From the NCBI GenBank assembly GCA_937951395.1, contig CALFBV010000053.1, forward strand, positions 1-7,084: 7,084 nucleotides of DNA, given 5' to 3'. Below are positions 7,032 through 7,084 of this stretch, in pieces (position 1 is the first letter of the stretch; each line of letters begins with the position of its first letter). The position numbers and the translations under genes were made by a program. The notes beneath the pieces were generated by a model. That model was not told the DNA's origin and ran no database searches. It worked only from the letters and a program-made list of their open reading frames with translations. Source of the stretch: an uncultured Rubritalea sp. (GTDB taxonomy: Bacteria > Verrucomicrobiota > Verrucomicrobiia > Verrucomicrobiales > Akkermansiaceae).

Positions 7032-7084
7032 ATGTCTAACAAAACAAGATCAGAGCAGTTCGCGGGAGGTTTTCCAGATAATAT
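7032..7084 (+). CDS. Possible start of an unidentified gene, cut by the window edge
   Basis: From ATG 7032 the plus strand reads MSNKTRSEQFAGGFPDN without a stop to the edge (17 full codons). An overlapping ATG at 7024 in another frame is also open. Too little is visible to name a family. The minus strand over the same bases is also open (entering as ILSGKPPANC, ending with a stop near 7019-7021), so the end of a minus-strand gene is the alternative. Confidence 0.25.
   Translation, partial: MSNKTRSEQFAGGFPDN

Overview
This window looks like chromosomal DNA of a Gram-negative-type bacterium. The moderate GC content, the lack of Shine-Dalgarno sequences before most starts and the gene types hint at the Verrucomicrobia/PVC group. 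That assignment is an inference from general familiarity; there is no rRNA or other decisive marker here.

Layout. (1) Positions 1-765, minus strand: the first 255 residues of a Ppx/GppA-like protein (exopolyphosphatase / pppGpp phosphohydrolase fold), cut by the window edge. Both of its phosphate-loop aspartates read as histidine. (2) Positions 766-897: a divergent intergenic region with a fairly good minus-strand promoter and a weaker plus-strand one. (3) Positions 898-5748, plus strand: three genes in one direction with gaps of 9 and 39 bases, probably one transcription unit. They are purB (adenylosuccinate lyase), glnD (bifunctional PII uridylyl-transferase/removing enzyme) and a short protein that is only the C-terminal RecA-like half of a DEAD-box RNA helicase, with a degenerate motif VI and a lysine/arginine-rich tail. 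(4) Positions 5823-6226, plus strand: a MOSC-domain gene broken by a nonsense codon and a frameshift, with its 3' end missing. (5) Positions about 6226-6960: an IS4-family-like insertion sequence relic. Its minus-strand transposase has a frameshift near the start and two internal deletions that remove catalytic-core segments. (6) Positions 7032-7084: a possible start of another plus-strand gene, too short to identify.

How the genes fit together. purB makes AMP and the AICAR branch of purine synthesis. GlnD senses glutamine and sets the modification state of PII. They share nitrogen and purine metabolism, but no PII gene, glutamine synthetase or ammonium transporter is present here. The Ppx/GppA-like and helicase-like proteins both look like family members that have lost standard catalytic residues, so they may be regulators or scaffolds rather than enzymes. 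The right-hand 1.3 kb is a decayed region: a dead MOSC gene abutting a dead IS. I see no CRISPR array, tRNA, rRNA or complete defence system. The most distinctive items are the two apparent pseudoenzymes flanking and ending the purB-glnD cluster.
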